In this document: positions 36,242 through 44,504 of the stretch, piece after piece
How the letters are laid out: each line of letters starts with the position of its first letter
How positions within the stretch are numbered: position 1 is the first letter of the stretch
Assembly (NCBI RefSeq): GCF_001468225.1
Contig: NZ_LNRU01000002.1
Span: forward strand, 62,001-126,000
Direction of reading: 5' to 3'
Length of the DNA: 64,000 nucleotides
Source: Sphingopyxis sp. H053
GTDB taxonomy: Bacteria; Pseudomonadota; Alphaproteobacteria; Sphingomonadales; Sphingomonadaceae
Notes under the pieces: generated by a model
The model's database searches: none
Seen by the model: the letters and a program-made list of their open reading frames with translations, nothing else
Told to the model about the DNA's origin: nothing
Made by a program: the position numbers and the translations under genes

Positions 36242-37399
36242 TCAAAGCGCCGCCGTCAAATCGGCGAGATGACGGCGCAGTTCGGGAAACTGATCGTCGT
36301 TGGTGACGCCGAGCCGCACGATCGTCAGCCGCTGCGACGGCGAGACGATGATATATTGCCCCTGATGACCGATGCAGGCGAACAGATCGTTCGGACCGCG
36401 GTCGGGCCAAAGCGCGGGCGTGACCCCAGCAGGACGTTTCCGGTTGAGCCAGATATGCCCGCCATAGCCCGCGTCGTTCGCCGACGGGGTCAGCATGAAG
36501 CGCATCCAGGTTTCGGGGAGCAATCGCTGGCCGTTCACGACGCCATGGTTGCGCAGGAACTCGCCGAACTTCGCATAGTCGCGCGCGGTCGCGTGCATGA
36601 TCGAGCCGCCGATCATCGTGCCCTTCGCATCATATTCGGGGGTGAGGCTGGTCATCCCGAGCGGTTCGACCAGCCGCCCGCCGATGAAGTCGCGCATCGC
36701 ATCGCGGCGCGCATCGGGATTTTGCGATGGCGTCAGCGTGTCGGCGATGACGTCCGCGAGGATCACGCTGGTCGCCGAGCTGTAGTTGAACACCTCGTCG
36801 GGCTGCGCGGCCGCAGGTTTGGCTTCAGCGAAACTCGCCATATCGCCCGCGCCGGTCCCGAACAGCATCGCGACGGTATCGCCCTGCCACACCGGATCGC
36901 CATTTTCGACATGCTCGAGCCCCGACGACATGTGGAGCAGGTTTCTGAGCGTAATCGCCCCGCGCGGATCGCCGCTGCGCTGCCACGCCTCCACGGGTGC
37001 CGGCCCGTCGAGCGACAATTGCCCGTCGGCGACGAGGAAACCGGTGAGCACCGCGGTGATGCTTTTCGCCATCGACCAGCTGATCAGTTTCGATTCGGGG
37101 CCGAAGCCCGCGGCATAGCGTTCGTAGATCGGCTCACCGTCGCGCAGCACGAGCAGCGCGCGTGTCTGCCCGACATCTTCGGCATCGGCGAACAATGCGT
37201 CGGCGCGCGCGCGGATCGCGGCGGGCAATGCAGGCAGCGCCTGCGGCGTGTCGACCGCCGCGACGCCATCGAGCGATGCACCGAATTTCGGCGCCGGCGA
37301 TGCGGGCGCCATATTGCCCTGCCCCGCCGCCTGCGTCAGCGACCAGACGCCGAGCATCGCGAGGGCGGCACTTGCCAGCAGCCGTTTTTTCGTGATCAT
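36242..37399 (-). CDS. Serine hydrolase, class C beta-lactamase-like
   Basis: A 385-residue exported enzyme. Residues 1-26 are a Sec signal or anchor ending near TQAAGQGN. The nucleophile motif is SMAKS (SxxK) in LISWSMAKSITAVL. The second motif is YSS in VFNYSSATSVILA, where canonical enzymes have YxN, and a late HxG-like motif is in CIGHQGQYIIV. Such proteins are esterases or D,D-peptidase relatives; the change in the second motif argues against a true beta-lactamase. The start codon overlaps that of the opposite-strand gene. Confidence 0.88.
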   Translation of the reverse strand: MITKKRLLASAALAMLGVWSLTQAAGQGNMAPASPAPKFGASLDGVAAVDTPQALPALPAAIRARADALFADAEDVGQTRALLVLRDGEPIYERYAAGFGPESKLISWSMAKSITAVLTGFLVADGQLSLDGPAPVEAWQRSGDPRGAITLRNLLHMSSGLEHVENGDPVWQGDTVAMLFGTGAGDMASFAEAKPAAAQPDEVFNYSSATSVILADVIADTLTPSQNPDARRDAMRDFIGGRLVEPLGMTSLTPEYDAKGTMIGGSIMHATARDYAKFGEFLRNHGVVNGQRLLPETWMRFMLTPSANDAGYGGHIWLNRKRPAGVTPALWPDRGPNDLFACIGHQGQYIIVSPSQRLTIVRLGVTNDDQFPELRRHLADLTAAL

Positions 37400-37829
37400 G
37401 GATCAAGTGAATAACATTAATCCGACCGGGCCGACAACGGGCGAGACGCCGGCCCCTGCACCGGCCTCTGGGCCGCCGCCCGCGGCTCCCGCACCTCCTG
37501 CGAAAAAACCGAGCCGCTCGGGCGGCTGCCTGCCTTGGGCGATCGGGCTTTCCGTGCTGCTTGCGATCTTCGCGATCTGGAAATTCCCGTCGGTCAAGGC
37601 GCAGGCCGAGCTGGGTTCGGCCTATGCCGCGCGCGTCGGCTGTTCATGCCGCTATGTGCAGGGTCGCAGCCTTGAAAGCTGCCAGAGCGATTTCGAGCCG
37701 GGGATGGAAATGGTGTCGCTCAGCGAAGATCCCGCGACCAGGACGGTGACCGGCAGCGTGCCGCTGCTCGCCTCGCGCAGCGCGCGCTACGCGGGGGCGA
37801 GCGGCTGCCTGCTGCGGCCCGATAGCTAA
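37398..37829 (+). CDS. Membrane-anchored small Cys-rich protein
   Basis: A 143-residue protein: a Pro/Ala-rich cytoplasmic lead (residues 1-45), one membrane helix (CLPWAIGLSVLLAIFAIWKF) and a periplasmic domain with cysteines in VGCSCRYVQG, LESCQSD and ASGCLLR. I do not recognise a function. Its ATG overlaps the start codon of the divergent serine hydrolase (CATG at 37397-37400), so either both genes have internal promoters or one start is misplaced. The stop overlaps that of the next, convergent gene. Confidence 0.7.
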   Translation: MDQVNNINPTGPTTGETPAPAPASGPPPAAPAPPAKKPSRSGGCLPWAIGLSVLLAIFAIWKFPSVKAQAELGSAYAARVGCSCRYVQGRSLESCQSDFEPGMEMVSLSEDPATRTVTGSVPLLASRSARYAGASGCLLRPDS

Positions 37830-38071
37830 CGCCAGAAGCGGCGCGCGAATAGCGCCAGCGCCGCGGGTACGCCGAAGACGATCAGCGCGATCCCCGCCTC
37901 CTCGGCCCAGCCGTAGCCGGCATAGAGCACGCCGACGAGCAGATTGCCGATGGCGACAAGCAACCACAGGATGAGGAACAGCCGCGTCGCCCACGCCGCA
38001 TCCCTGATCGCAAGGCGCAGCAGGATCAGCAGGACGAGCCCGGCCAGCAGCATGATGGTCGTGTGCGACAT
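37826..38071 (-). CDS. Small membrane protein
   Basis: An 81-residue protein with three predicted helices: TTIMLLAGLVLLILLRLAI, LFLILWLLVAIGNLLVGVLY and GIALIVFGVPAALALFA, ending in RRFWR. It has no recognisable family. It lies 2 bases after the AraC gene stop on the same strand, so the two are co-transcribed. The stop overlaps the stop of the facing gene by 4 bases (CTAA). Confidence 0.7.
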   Translation of the reverse strand: MSHTTIMLLAGLVLLILLRLAIRDAAWATRLFLILWLLVAIGNLLVGVLYAGYGWAEEAGIALIVFGVPAALALFARRFWR

Positions 38072-38073
38072 CC

Positions 38074-38856
38074 CTATTCCTCCCCTTCATCTGGCAGAAT
38101 ATCCGACCGATGCCGCCGGCGCCAATCGCCCGGCGACATGCCGATCTTGCGGCGGAAGATCGCGCAAAGATGCGCATGGCTCGAAAAGCCGGTCGCAAAG
38201 GCGATCTCGGCGATCGACAGCGGACGGTTCATCAGGAACCAGCAGGCGTGGCGCAGCCGCTGGTGCAGCACATATTGTGCCGGGGTGCGGCCAGTCGCGC
38301 GGGCGAAATGGACGATCAGGCTGTTGACCGACATGCCCGCCTCGGCCGCCATATCCTCGACCGTCAGCGACACTTCGAGCTGGGTCTGGATGAAAGCCAT
38401 CAGATCGTTGATGCGCTGGGCGATGGCGGGCGATTCGGGACGCCCGGCCATGCCCTGAAGCGTCTTGGCGAGGATCGTGACGAGCGGATCGGCGGCGGCG
38501 GCATCGTTCGCGAGCAAGGCCCGGACAAGCGCGGCCAGCGCAAGGTCGTGATGCGCCGCGAGCGCACGCGTATCGGGGGCGACGGTCAGAAGCGTTACCG
38601 GAATCTCGACCTCGATCGTGCGGACCGCGCCGCCCTTTGCCGTGCCGCGGTATGTCTGACCGGCGGGTATCAACCACATTTCGCCGGGCAACGGATCGCC
38701 AAGCGACGTCCGCTGATCGTCCAGCCATGTTTCGAGCCAATGATAGCTTCCCGCCTCGTACAGGATCAGCACATGGACATCGCGCTCGATCGTCCAGTTC
38801 GACGGGCCATCGATCCGGTCAACGATCGAGGCGACCCTGAGTCTACCCACTTCCAT
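38074..38856 (-). CDS. AraC-family transcriptional regulator
   Basis: A 260-residue regulator. The first 150 residues are a cupin-like sensory domain with GEMWLIPAGQTYRG. The two helix-turn-helix units are in LTVEDMAAEAGMSVNSLIVHF and LSIAEIAFATGFSSHAHLCAIF, closing with KIGMSPGDWRR. The palindrome CCATATTG-N5-CAATATGG 40 bases upstream is a likely operator. The small membrane protein downstream could be its target or a coupled gene. Confidence 0.9.
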   Translation of the reverse strand: MEVGRLRVASIVDRIDGPSNWTIERDVHVLILYEAGSYHWLETWLDDQRTSLGDPLPGEMWLIPAGQTYRGTAKGGAVRTIEVEIPVTLLTVAPDTRALAAHHDLALAALVRALLANDAAAADPLVTILAKTLQGMAGRPESPAIAQRINDLMAFIQTQLEVSLTVEDMAAEAGMSVNSLIVHFARATGRTPAQYVLHQRLRHACWFLMNRPLSIAEIAFATGFSSHAHLCAIFRRKIGMSPGDWRRRHRSDILPDEGEE

Positions 38857-38895
38857 CGCATGAGTATGGCAAGAATGGGAAAATGTGAAAGCCTG

Positions 38896-38916
38896 CCATA
38901 TTGCGCAACAATATGG
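38896..38916. promoter_or_regulatory. Perfect palindrome upstream of the AraC gene
   Basis: CCATATTG (38896-38903) and CAATATGG (38909-38916) are inverted copies 5 bases apart. It lies 40 bases upstream of the AraC start, where a repressor or self-regulation site is expected. Confidence 0.55.
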
Positions 38917-38926
38917 TTAAATCGCC

Positions 38927-39005
38927 CTACCCCAAGTCCTCGGCCTTAGTCGCAGCCGAGACAAATGAGGCGTGGGCCAGGCTAATACGCGTGCCCCAGA
39001 CACGC
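38927..39005 (-). CDS. Possible 26-residue leader or small protein
   Basis: A short frame from ATG 39005 with GGGGGG 9-15 bases upstream encodes a mixed polar peptide starting MRVWGTRISLAH and ending KAEDLG. It lies between the alpha/beta hydrolase and AraC genes, on their strand, just past a strong hairpin. It could be a leader peptide, a small protein or chance. Confidence 0.25.
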
Positions 39006-39024
39006 ATGAACAGACCCCCCCGAC

Positions 39025-39058
39025 GGCGGGCGGCGCAATCGCCGCCCGCCACTTTTTT
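39025..39058 (+). terminator. Strong rho-independent terminator on the + strand, no gene before it
   Basis: GGCGGGCGGCG (39025-39035) pairs perfectly with CGCCGCCCGCC (39040-39050) across CAAT, followed by a run of six T (39053-39058). Both flanking genes are on the minus strand, and there is no U-run on that strand, so it must end a rightward RNA. Confidence 0.75.
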
Positions 39059-39080
39059 CTGAACGAAACGATAGCCTTGT

Positions 39081-40004
39081 TTATTTTGCCGCGAGGAATT
39101 CATCGATCGCGCGATTGACCGCATCGGGTGCCTCCCACGGCACGAAATGGCCGCAGTCGGGGACTCGGACGATCGTCACGTCGGGCACGAGTTCCTCCAT
39201 GCCGTCGAGGTTGCACGGCGGCAGCGCGACATCGTCGAGCGCCCAGATGACGAGCGTCGGGATGGCCAGTTTCGGGAACGGCACCGCGGGCGGCTCGGCA
39301 TAGGGTTCGTCCATCGCGGGCACGTTGATCGTCGAACCGCGATACCAGTTGATCATCGCGCGGCAGGCGTCGCGATCCTCCCAGTCCTTCAGCAACCGGC
39401 CGATCTCGTCGGCGGGCTGCAACCCGCCGCTCGGCACACGCCCGGCAAAGGCATGGGCGAGAATGCCCGCGATGCCATGCTCCTCGATGATCGTGTCGCT
39501 CGCCGGATCGCGAAAGGTGCGGATATATTGGCTCGCCGCGCGCTGATCTTCATTGGTCGCGAGCAGCCGCTGGAAAATAGCGGGATGCGGTGCGTTGGCG
39601 ATCACCGCACGCGTGACCCGCCCTGCCCACGCCGGATGGAGTCCGCCCGGCTGGCCGCCGAGCGCGACGCCCCAGGCGATCGCCCCGCCCCAATCGTGAC
39701 CGACGATCGTGAACTCGCCGACGCCGAGCGCATCGGCGAGCGCGAAGATATCGGCGATCAGCTTGTCGGGCGTATAGGATTCGGCGTCCTGCGGTTTCGA
39801 CGAGCCGCGATAGCCGCGCTGGTCGGGCGCGATGCAGCGGAAGCGGCCCGCGAAATGCGGCAGCTGATAGCGCCAGGTCCGGTGCGATTCAGGAAAGCCG
39901 TGGAGAAAGATGAGGACCGGCGCGTCGCGCGGCCCCATGTCGACGACGTCGAGTTCGACTCCCGTCGCAAGCTTTACGCGCTGCTGTTCGAAATCGCCGA
40001 TCAT
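39081..40004 (-). CDS. Alpha/beta hydrolase (epoxide hydrolase-like)
   Basis: A 307-residue enzyme. The oxyanion segment is FLHGFPESHRTWRYQLPHF, the nucleophile is the aspartate in VGHDWGGAIAWG (haloalkane dehalogenase / epoxide hydrolase type), and the catalytic histidine is in VPDCGHFVPWEAP. The lid carries tyrosines (MINWYRG) that fit an epoxide hydrolase, but a haloalkane dehalogenase cannot be excluded. A perfect palindrome sits 14 bases before the start. Confidence 0.9.
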   Translation of the reverse strand: MIGDFEQQRVKLATGVELDVVDMGPRDAPVLIFLHGFPESHRTWRYQLPHFAGRFRCIAPDQRGYRGSSKPQDAESYTPDKLIADIFALADALGVGEFTIVGHDWGGAIAWGVALGGQPGGLHPAWAGRVTRAVIANAPHPAIFQRLLATNEDQRAASQYIRTFRDPASDTIIEEHGIAGILAHAFAGRVPSGGLQPADEIGRLLKDWEDRDACRAMINWYRGSTINVPAMDEPYAEPPAVPFPKLAIPTLVIWALDDVALPPCNLDGMEELVPDVTIVRVPDCGHFVPWEAPDAVNRAIDEFLAAK

Positions 40005-40017
40005 CCATTTCGCTCCT

Positions 40018-40038
40018 TTGGTTTCTTTTCGAAACCAA
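40018..40038. promoter_or_regulatory. Perfect palindrome before the alpha/beta hydrolase gene
   Basis: TTGGTTTC (40018-40025) and GAAACCAA (40031-40038) are inverted copies 5 bases apart. The spacing and size resemble a TetR-type operator. No TetR gene is in the window. Confidence 0.55.
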
Positions 40039-40180
40039 TCTGGCGAGGATCGTTGCGACTGGCAAGCTGGAACAAATGGCGGGGTCGTTGGGCGAAGGAG
40101 ACAGGAAAGGCGGGCACGTCCGCTATGGGGTGGGAAGCGGACGTTCGTGCTACGGCCGGAGCGATACCGACGTATCTAAA

Positions 40181-40432
40181 CTAGCTATTTCTACGGTCTC
40201 CCAGCGCCCAATAGATTAACGCCATCAATGCAGCGCCGACGATGGGCGCTCCATAATATGCGGCTGCAGCCAGCATATCCGTTTGGCACCCATGGTCAGG
40301 CACAGGGTCGCCGATTCGAATTTCAATATCGGGGCAAAATGCAATGTCGGCCGAGATTGTCATAAGACAGTACACCGCATAAACAATTAGGAGCCAGAGA
40401 ACCGCTCCCCCGATTTCCTTTACAGTCTTCAA
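40181..40432 (-). CDS. Hypothetical small membrane protein
   Basis: An 83-residue protein with two hydrophobic helices (GGAVLWLLIVYAVYCLM and APIVGAALMALIYWAL) joined by a loop with two cysteines (IAFCPDIEI, DHGCQTD). The DNA is clearly less G+C rich than neighbouring genes, which suggests transfer or weak selection. I recognise no family. It lies between the alpha/beta hydrolase and pirin genes. Confidence 0.5.
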   Translation of the reverse strand: MKTVKEIGGAVLWLLIVYAVYCLMTISADIAFCPDIEIRIGDPVPDHGCQTDMLAAAAYYGAPIVGAALMALIYWALGDRRNS

Positions 40433-40507
40433 ATCTTGTCCCCGGCCGATTTGTGCGGTGTCCAGACTATCACGAAGCTGAATGTCTGCAATCGGTCGAA
40501 AGCAGAC

Positions 40508-41389
40508 CTACGGATAGCTTACCGTCTTCGGCACTTCGGGAATCGGGATGAACTCCTCGCTGTCGCCGGGGACGAGCGGGAATTTGCGGTCCTTCCAGTC
40601 GTGCTTCGCCTGGTTGATACGGTCGCGGCTGGAGCTCACGAAATTCCAGAAGACATGGCGCGGCGTCCTGAACGCCTCGCCGCCAAGCAGCATCACGCGC
40701 GCGTCGGTTTCGGCGCGGAGCGTCATCGCCTGCCCGGGCTTGAGGATATAGAGGCTGTAACGGTCGAGCGCTTCGCCATCGAGGCTCGCGTCGCCGAGCG
40801 CAACCAGCACCGCTCGCTCGTCCGCCTCGGCGTCGATCGGGATCGTCGCGCCGGCGTTCATCAAGATGTCGGCATAGATGGTCGCGGCGTGCTGCGTGAT
40901 CGGCGAGGTCGCGCCCCACAGGCTGCCCATGATGACGCGCGCCGATACGCCGCTGTCCTCGACCAGCGGCAGATCCTCCTTCGCGACATGCTCGAACGCC
41001 GCGTCAATCTCTTCCTTGCCGTCGGGTAGCGCGAGCCAGGTCTGCATGCCCGAAATCGGCGAACCGGTCGCACGCTCGGCGACGGGAGTGCGCTCCGAAT
41101 GGACGATGCCGCTGCCCGCGGTCATCAAATTGCACGCCCCCGGGCGGATCGTCGCGAAGGTGCCAATGCTGTCGCGATGGTCGATCGCGCCTTCGAACAG
41201 ATAGGTAACGGTGGCGAGGTTGATGTGCGGGTGCGGGCGCACGTCCATGCCGCGGCCGATGTCGAAATGCGCCGGACCGAACTGGTCGACGAAGATGAAG
41301 GGGCCGACCATCGTGCGCGCCTTGTTCGGCAGCGTGCGGCGCACTTCGAAGGCGCCGAGGTCGTGGGTCGAGGGAGTGATGATGTCCAT
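40508..41389 (-). CDS. Pirin-family protein
   Basis: A 293-residue double-cupin protein. The metal-binding N-terminal cupin has RPHPHINLATVTYLFEG and HSERTP, with the usual ISGMQTWLALP after it; the C-terminal cupin ends VFWNFVSSSRDRI. Some pirins are quercetinases and others bind transcription factors; this sequence does not decide. It is the last gene of a leftward run bolA, cupin, pirin with very short spacing. Confidence 0.92.
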   Translation of the reverse strand: MDIITPSTHDLGAFEVRRTLPNKARTMVGPFIFVDQFGPAHFDIGRGMDVRPHPHINLATVTYLFEGAIDHRDSIGTFATIRPGACNLMTAGSGIVHSERTPVAERATGSPISGMQTWLALPDGKEEIDAAFEHVAKEDLPLVEDSGVSARVIMGSLWGATSPITQHAATIYADILMNAGATIPIDAEADERAVLVALGDASLDGEALDRYSLYILKPGQAMTLRAETDARVMLLGGEAFRTPRHVFWNFVSSSRDRINQAKHDWKDRKFPLVPGDSEEFIPIPEVPKTVSYP

Positions 41390-41391
41390 GG

Positions 41392-41766
41392 TCAGTCCAG
41401 TCTTTCCAGCGTCAGCCGCGTCTTTTCGGTTTCGACATTACCGGTGTTGAGGGTCGAATTCGGTTCGAGCAGCAGCACCTGACATTCGCCGTCCAGCGCC
41501 TCGGGGCAATGTTCGACGCCGTGCGGGACGATGATGAACTCGCCGGGCTCGACGATCACGTCGCGGTTGCGAAACGCCATCTTCATCCGGCCGGCGACGA
41601 CAAGGAAGAGTTCGTCCTCTTGGTCATGATGGTGCCAGTCGAACTTGCCGTCGAGCTTGACCAGCTTGACCTGAAAATCATTGATGTCGCCCGCGACGCG
41701 CGGGTTCCACGCGTCGGGAATTTTCGCAAAGGCGTCGGCCAGGTTCACCTTGTCCGGCATCGTCAT
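41392..41766 (-). CDS. Cupin-domain protein
   Basis: A 124-residue single cupin. The metal ligands are in DWHHHDQEDELFLV and VPHGVEHCPEA. It has no further domain. The ATG at 41766 overlaps the bolA stop, and pirin follows 2 bases after its stop, so the three are one transcription unit. Its substrate is unknown. Confidence 0.88.
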   Translation of the reverse strand: MTMPDKVNLADAFAKIPDAWNPRVAGDINDFQVKLVKLDGKFDWHHHDQEDELFLVVAGRMKMAFRNRDVIVEPGEFIIVPHGVEHCPEALDGECQVLLLEPNSTLNTGNVETEKTRLTLERLD

Positions 41767-42053
41767 TCTCCCGGCGCGGTCGCCTTGATCGCGAGCGCGT
41801 GGACGCGCTGGCCCGGCAGGTCGCCGAGCGCCTTGTTCACCGCGCGCTGGCGCGCGACGCGGTTCTGTCCGGCAAAGCCCGCCCATTCGATGCTCAGGCT
41901 AAAATGCGACTCGCCGCTGCCGTCGTCGCCCATATGGCCGTGGTGGCTGGCGCTGTCGTTGCTCAGGATGAAATTCGCGTCGGGAAAGGCTGCGCTGAGC
42001 AGGCTTTCCATCTCTTGCTGTACGGGGCCTTTGCTGCTCATGGGGTTGACCAT
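41763..42053 (-). CDS. BolA-family protein
   Basis: A 96-residue BolA-like protein. SNDSASHHGHMGDDGSGESH is the loop with the histidine/cysteine-type metal contact region, and ARQRAVNKALGDLPGQRVHALAI is the helix-turn-helix-like end. BolA proteins work with monothiol glutaredoxins in [2Fe-2S] transfer and stress responses. ATG 42053 or 42041 may be the start. It is divergent from a J-domain gene, a pairing that I recall as common in sphingomonads. Confidence 0.9.
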   Translation of the reverse strand: MVNPMSSKGPVQQEMESLLSAAFPDANFILSNDSASHHGHMGDDGSGESHFSLSIEWAGFAGQNRVARQRAVNKALGDLPGQRVHALAIKATAPGE

Positions 42054-42105
42054 AAGCGCTTCGTCGCCAAATTATAAGACCTCCAACGCCTCTCGAAAGT
42101 CTGTT

Positions 42106-42699
42106 GTGCCTTCTTCTGCACGCCCGTCCCGTTTTCATGGCCGCGTCCCCCGCGAGGAGTCCTGCGCCGCGCCCGGATGCCGCGAACCCGGCGAATTCCG
42201 CGCGCCGATGGCATGGACGCGCTCGCCCGACGGCCCGCCGCAATATCGCTGGCTGTGCCTCGACCATGTGCGCGAATTCAACGCGGGTTATAATTTCTTC
42301 GACGGCATGACCGCCGACCAGATCATGGAGGCGCAGTCGCCGACGGCGGGGTGGGAAACCGAAAGCCGCACCTTCCGCCCCGCGGGCAGCGCCGACCTGC
42401 CGCCGCGCTGGGCCGATTTCAAGGACCCGATCGACGCGCTCGGCGCGCGCTTTCGCCAGCGGATGGACGAGGCGCGGCGCGAGGCGAAGAATCCCGGCCT
42501 GTCGCGCGAGGAGCATGCCGCGATGCAGTTGCTCGCGCTGCCCGCCGACGCCGACCGCGCAGCGCTGCGGCGGCGCTACAGCGAGCTCGTGCGCAAATAT
42601 CATCCCGACCGCAATGGCGGCGATCGCAGTTTCGAAGCGCGGCTGGGCGAAGTCGTCCAGGCGTATCAATTGCTGAGGAAGACAAAGGCTTTCGCATAG
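42106..42699 (+). CDS. J-domain protein with an N-terminal Cys-rich segment
   Basis: About 197 residues from GTG 42106. The first half contains CAAPGCREPGEFRAP and YRWLCLDHVREFNAGYNFF, a likely metal-binding cysteine cluster. The C-terminal J domain (about 130-197) has the HPD in VRKYHPDRNGGDR. No G/F region or client domain is present, so it would recruit Hsp70 to a specific target. The start is uncertain; no good ribosome site is seen. Confidence 0.85.
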   Translation: MPSSARPSRFHGRVPREESCAAPGCREPGEFRAPMAWTRSPDGPPQYRWLCLDHVREFNAGYNFFDGMTADQIMEAQSPTAGWETESRTFRPAGSADLPPRWADFKDPIDALGARFRQRMDEARREAKNPGLSREEHAAMQLLALPADADRAALRRRYSELVRKYHPDRNGGDRSFEARLGEVVQAYQLLRKTKAFA

Positions 42700-42710
42700 G
42701 GAGACGCACG

Positions 42711-43148
42711 ATGACCGACCTCGACGAAGCACGGATCGAAGTGGTGCGCCGGCACATGGCGCTCGAGATCACGCACGATTGGGACGGCGTCCTCGCGACC
42801 TTCGACCACCCACGATACGAGTTGATGGGCCCCGGCACGATCTTCGACGGCGAAGCGGCGGTGCGGTCCTATTTCGCCACGTCGCGCGAACCCTTTCCCG
42901 ATCAGGCGAACGAGGTCATCGCGATCGCCGCCGACGCGGACACGAACACGGTGCTCGTCGAATTCTGGCTGACCGGCACGCACACTGGCCCGCTGAAGCT
43001 CGGCCTGCGCACGATCGAACCGACGGGCAAGGCGTTCCGCATTCGTATGGCCGCGAGCTTCGAATTCGCGCCGGGCGGCGACAAGATCGTCTGCGAACGT
43101 CCCTATTATGACCAGTCGGCGGTGATGAAGGCGCTCGGTTTGCTCTGA
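42711..43148 (+). CDS. NTF2/SnoaL-like protein
   Basis: A 145-residue single-domain protein with the cone-shaped NTF2-like pattern: MALEITHDWDGVLATFDHPRYE, the strand VLVEFWLTGTHTG and FRIRMAASFEFAPGG. It keeps a His and Asp that could be catalytic in SnoaL-type cyclases or isomerases, but the family is diverse. GGGAG precedes the ATG. It lies 11 bases after the J-domain gene. Confidence 0.8.
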   Translation: MTDLDEARIEVVRRHMALEITHDWDGVLATFDHPRYELMGPGTIFDGEAAVRSYFATSREPFPDQANEVIAIAADADTNTVLVEFWLTGTHTGPLKLGLRTIEPTGKAFRIRMAASFEFAPGGDKIVCERPYYDQSAVMKALGLL

Positions 43149-43197
43149 AAAGGCGTTGCAAGCCGCAACCCATGACGATACCGCGCTAGCACTCTTC

Positions 43198-43375
43198 CCT
43201 CTCCCCTTGGGGGAGAGGGTTGCGAAGACTCGCGAACTTGTTCGCTAGTCGAAGCTGGGAGAGGGGTAGGCGAGCCGCAGGCTCGCACGAAGCTTCGCTT
43301 CGCCCACCCTCATCCAACTTCGCCTAATCGCGTCGCGATAAGGCTGCGTATCCTTCTCCCCTCAAGGGAGAAGGG
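43198..43375. repeat. Paired palindromic element, family B, empty, before cobS
   Basis: The left unit (43198-43266) has outer stem CCCTCTCCCC/GGGGGAGAGGG and inner GCGAAGACTCGCGAAC stem; the right unit (43303-43375) is its inverted relative with CCTTCTCCCC and its own inner stem. They are 36 bases apart. The left outer stem is the same as in the element at 30677-31156, and the inner stem resembles those at 47149 and 54545. It fills the gap between the NTF2-like gene and cobS. Confidence 0.85.
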
Positions 43376-43401
43376 AATAAGATTTGAAAGCGATCGAAGA
43401 C

Positions 43402-44391
43402 ATGACCGATATTCCGAACAGCCTTCCCGACCACCACGGCTCGACGCTGCTTGCGGCGCCCGATGTCGAGGTCGATGCGCGCGAGCTGTTCGGGGTCGAT
43501 ATCGACATGAAGGTGCCGGCGTTCAGCGAGGCCGACGAGCGCGTCCCCGACCTCGATCCCGCTTACGTCTTCGACGGCGATACGACGCTCGCGATCCTCG
43601 CAGGCTTCAAATATAACCGCCGCGTGATGGTGCAGGGCTATCACGGCACCGGCAAGTCGACGCATATCGAACAGGTCGCGGCGCGGCTCAAATGGCCGTG
43701 CATCCGCGTCAATCTCGATGCGCATATCAGCCGTATCGACCTTGTCGGCCGCGACGCGATCGTGCTGCGCGACGGGCAGCAGGTCACCGAATTCCGCGAG
43801 GGCCTGCTCCCCTGGGCGCTGCAGACCCCGACCGCGCTCGTCTTCGACGAATATGATGCGGGCCGCCCCGACGTGATGTTCGTGATCCAGCGCGTGCTCG
43901 AGACCGAGGGCAAGCTGACCCTGCTCGACCAGAACCGCGTGATCCGCCCGAACCCGCATTTCCGCCTGTTCTCGACCGCGAACACCGTCGGCCTCGGCGA
44001 CACGAGCGGGCTCTATCATGGGACGCAGCAGATCAACCAGGGCCAGATGGACCGCTGGAACATCGTCGTCACGCTGAACTATCTGCCCGCCGCGACCGAA
44101 AGCGCGATCATCCTTGCGAAGGTGCCGAACACCGACGAGACGACCGTCGCGAACATGGTCAAGGTCGCCGATTTGACGCGTCAGGGCTTCATCAACGGCG
44201 ATATCTCGACCGTGATGTCGCCGCGCACCGTGATCAGCTGGGCGCAGAATACCGCGATCTTCAACAATATCGGCTTCGCTTTCCGGCTCTCGTTCCTCAA
44301 CAAATGCGACGAGGCCGAGCGGATGATCGTCGCCGAATATTATCAGCGCGTGTTCGGCGAGGATCTGCCCGAGAGCGTCGTCGGCAAATAA
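43402..44391 (+). CDS. cobS: Cobaltochelatase subunit CobS-like AAA+ ATPase
   Basis: A 329-residue AAA+ protein. Walker A is [11 protein letters not shown], Walker B is [10 protein letters not shown], and the sensor region is [19 protein letters not shown]. CobS and CobT together drive cobalt insertion by CobN in aerobic B12 synthesis. ATG 43402 is chosen because homologs start MTDIP; TTG 43384 is an alternative with a good ribosome site. A cobT gene is 3.2 kb downstream, but no cobN is present, so B12 synthesis is not proven. Confidence 0.93.
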   Translation: MTDIPNSLPDHHGSTLLAAPDVEVDARELFGVDIDMKVPAFSEADERVPDLDPAYVFDGDTTLAILAGFKYNRRVMVQGYHGTGKSTHIEQVAARLKWPCIRVNLDAHISRIDLVGRDAIVLRDGQQVTEFREGLLPWALQTPTALVFDEYDAGRPDVMFVIQRVLETEGKLTLLDQNRVIRPNPHFRLFSTANTVGLGDTSGLYHGTQQINQGQMDRWNIVVTLNYLPAATESAIILAKVPNTDETTVANMVKVADLTRQGFINGDISTVMSPRTVISWAQNTAIFNNIGFAFRLSFLNKCDEAERMIVAEYYQRVFGEDLPESVVGK

Positions 44392-44504
44392 GCGAACCGG
44401 GCGCCAGCGCATCCGCCGGATCGATTTCTCGCTTCCAAAGCCCGCCATCCTCTGCCAGCGTCGGCGAATGTGTCAGGCTTTTCAAAGATGAATCCGCGGT
44501 GCGA

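Noticed and set aside
36242..37399. True beta-lactamase
   Set aside because: The SxxK is kept, but the YxN motif is YSS, and the exported esterase-like group fits better.
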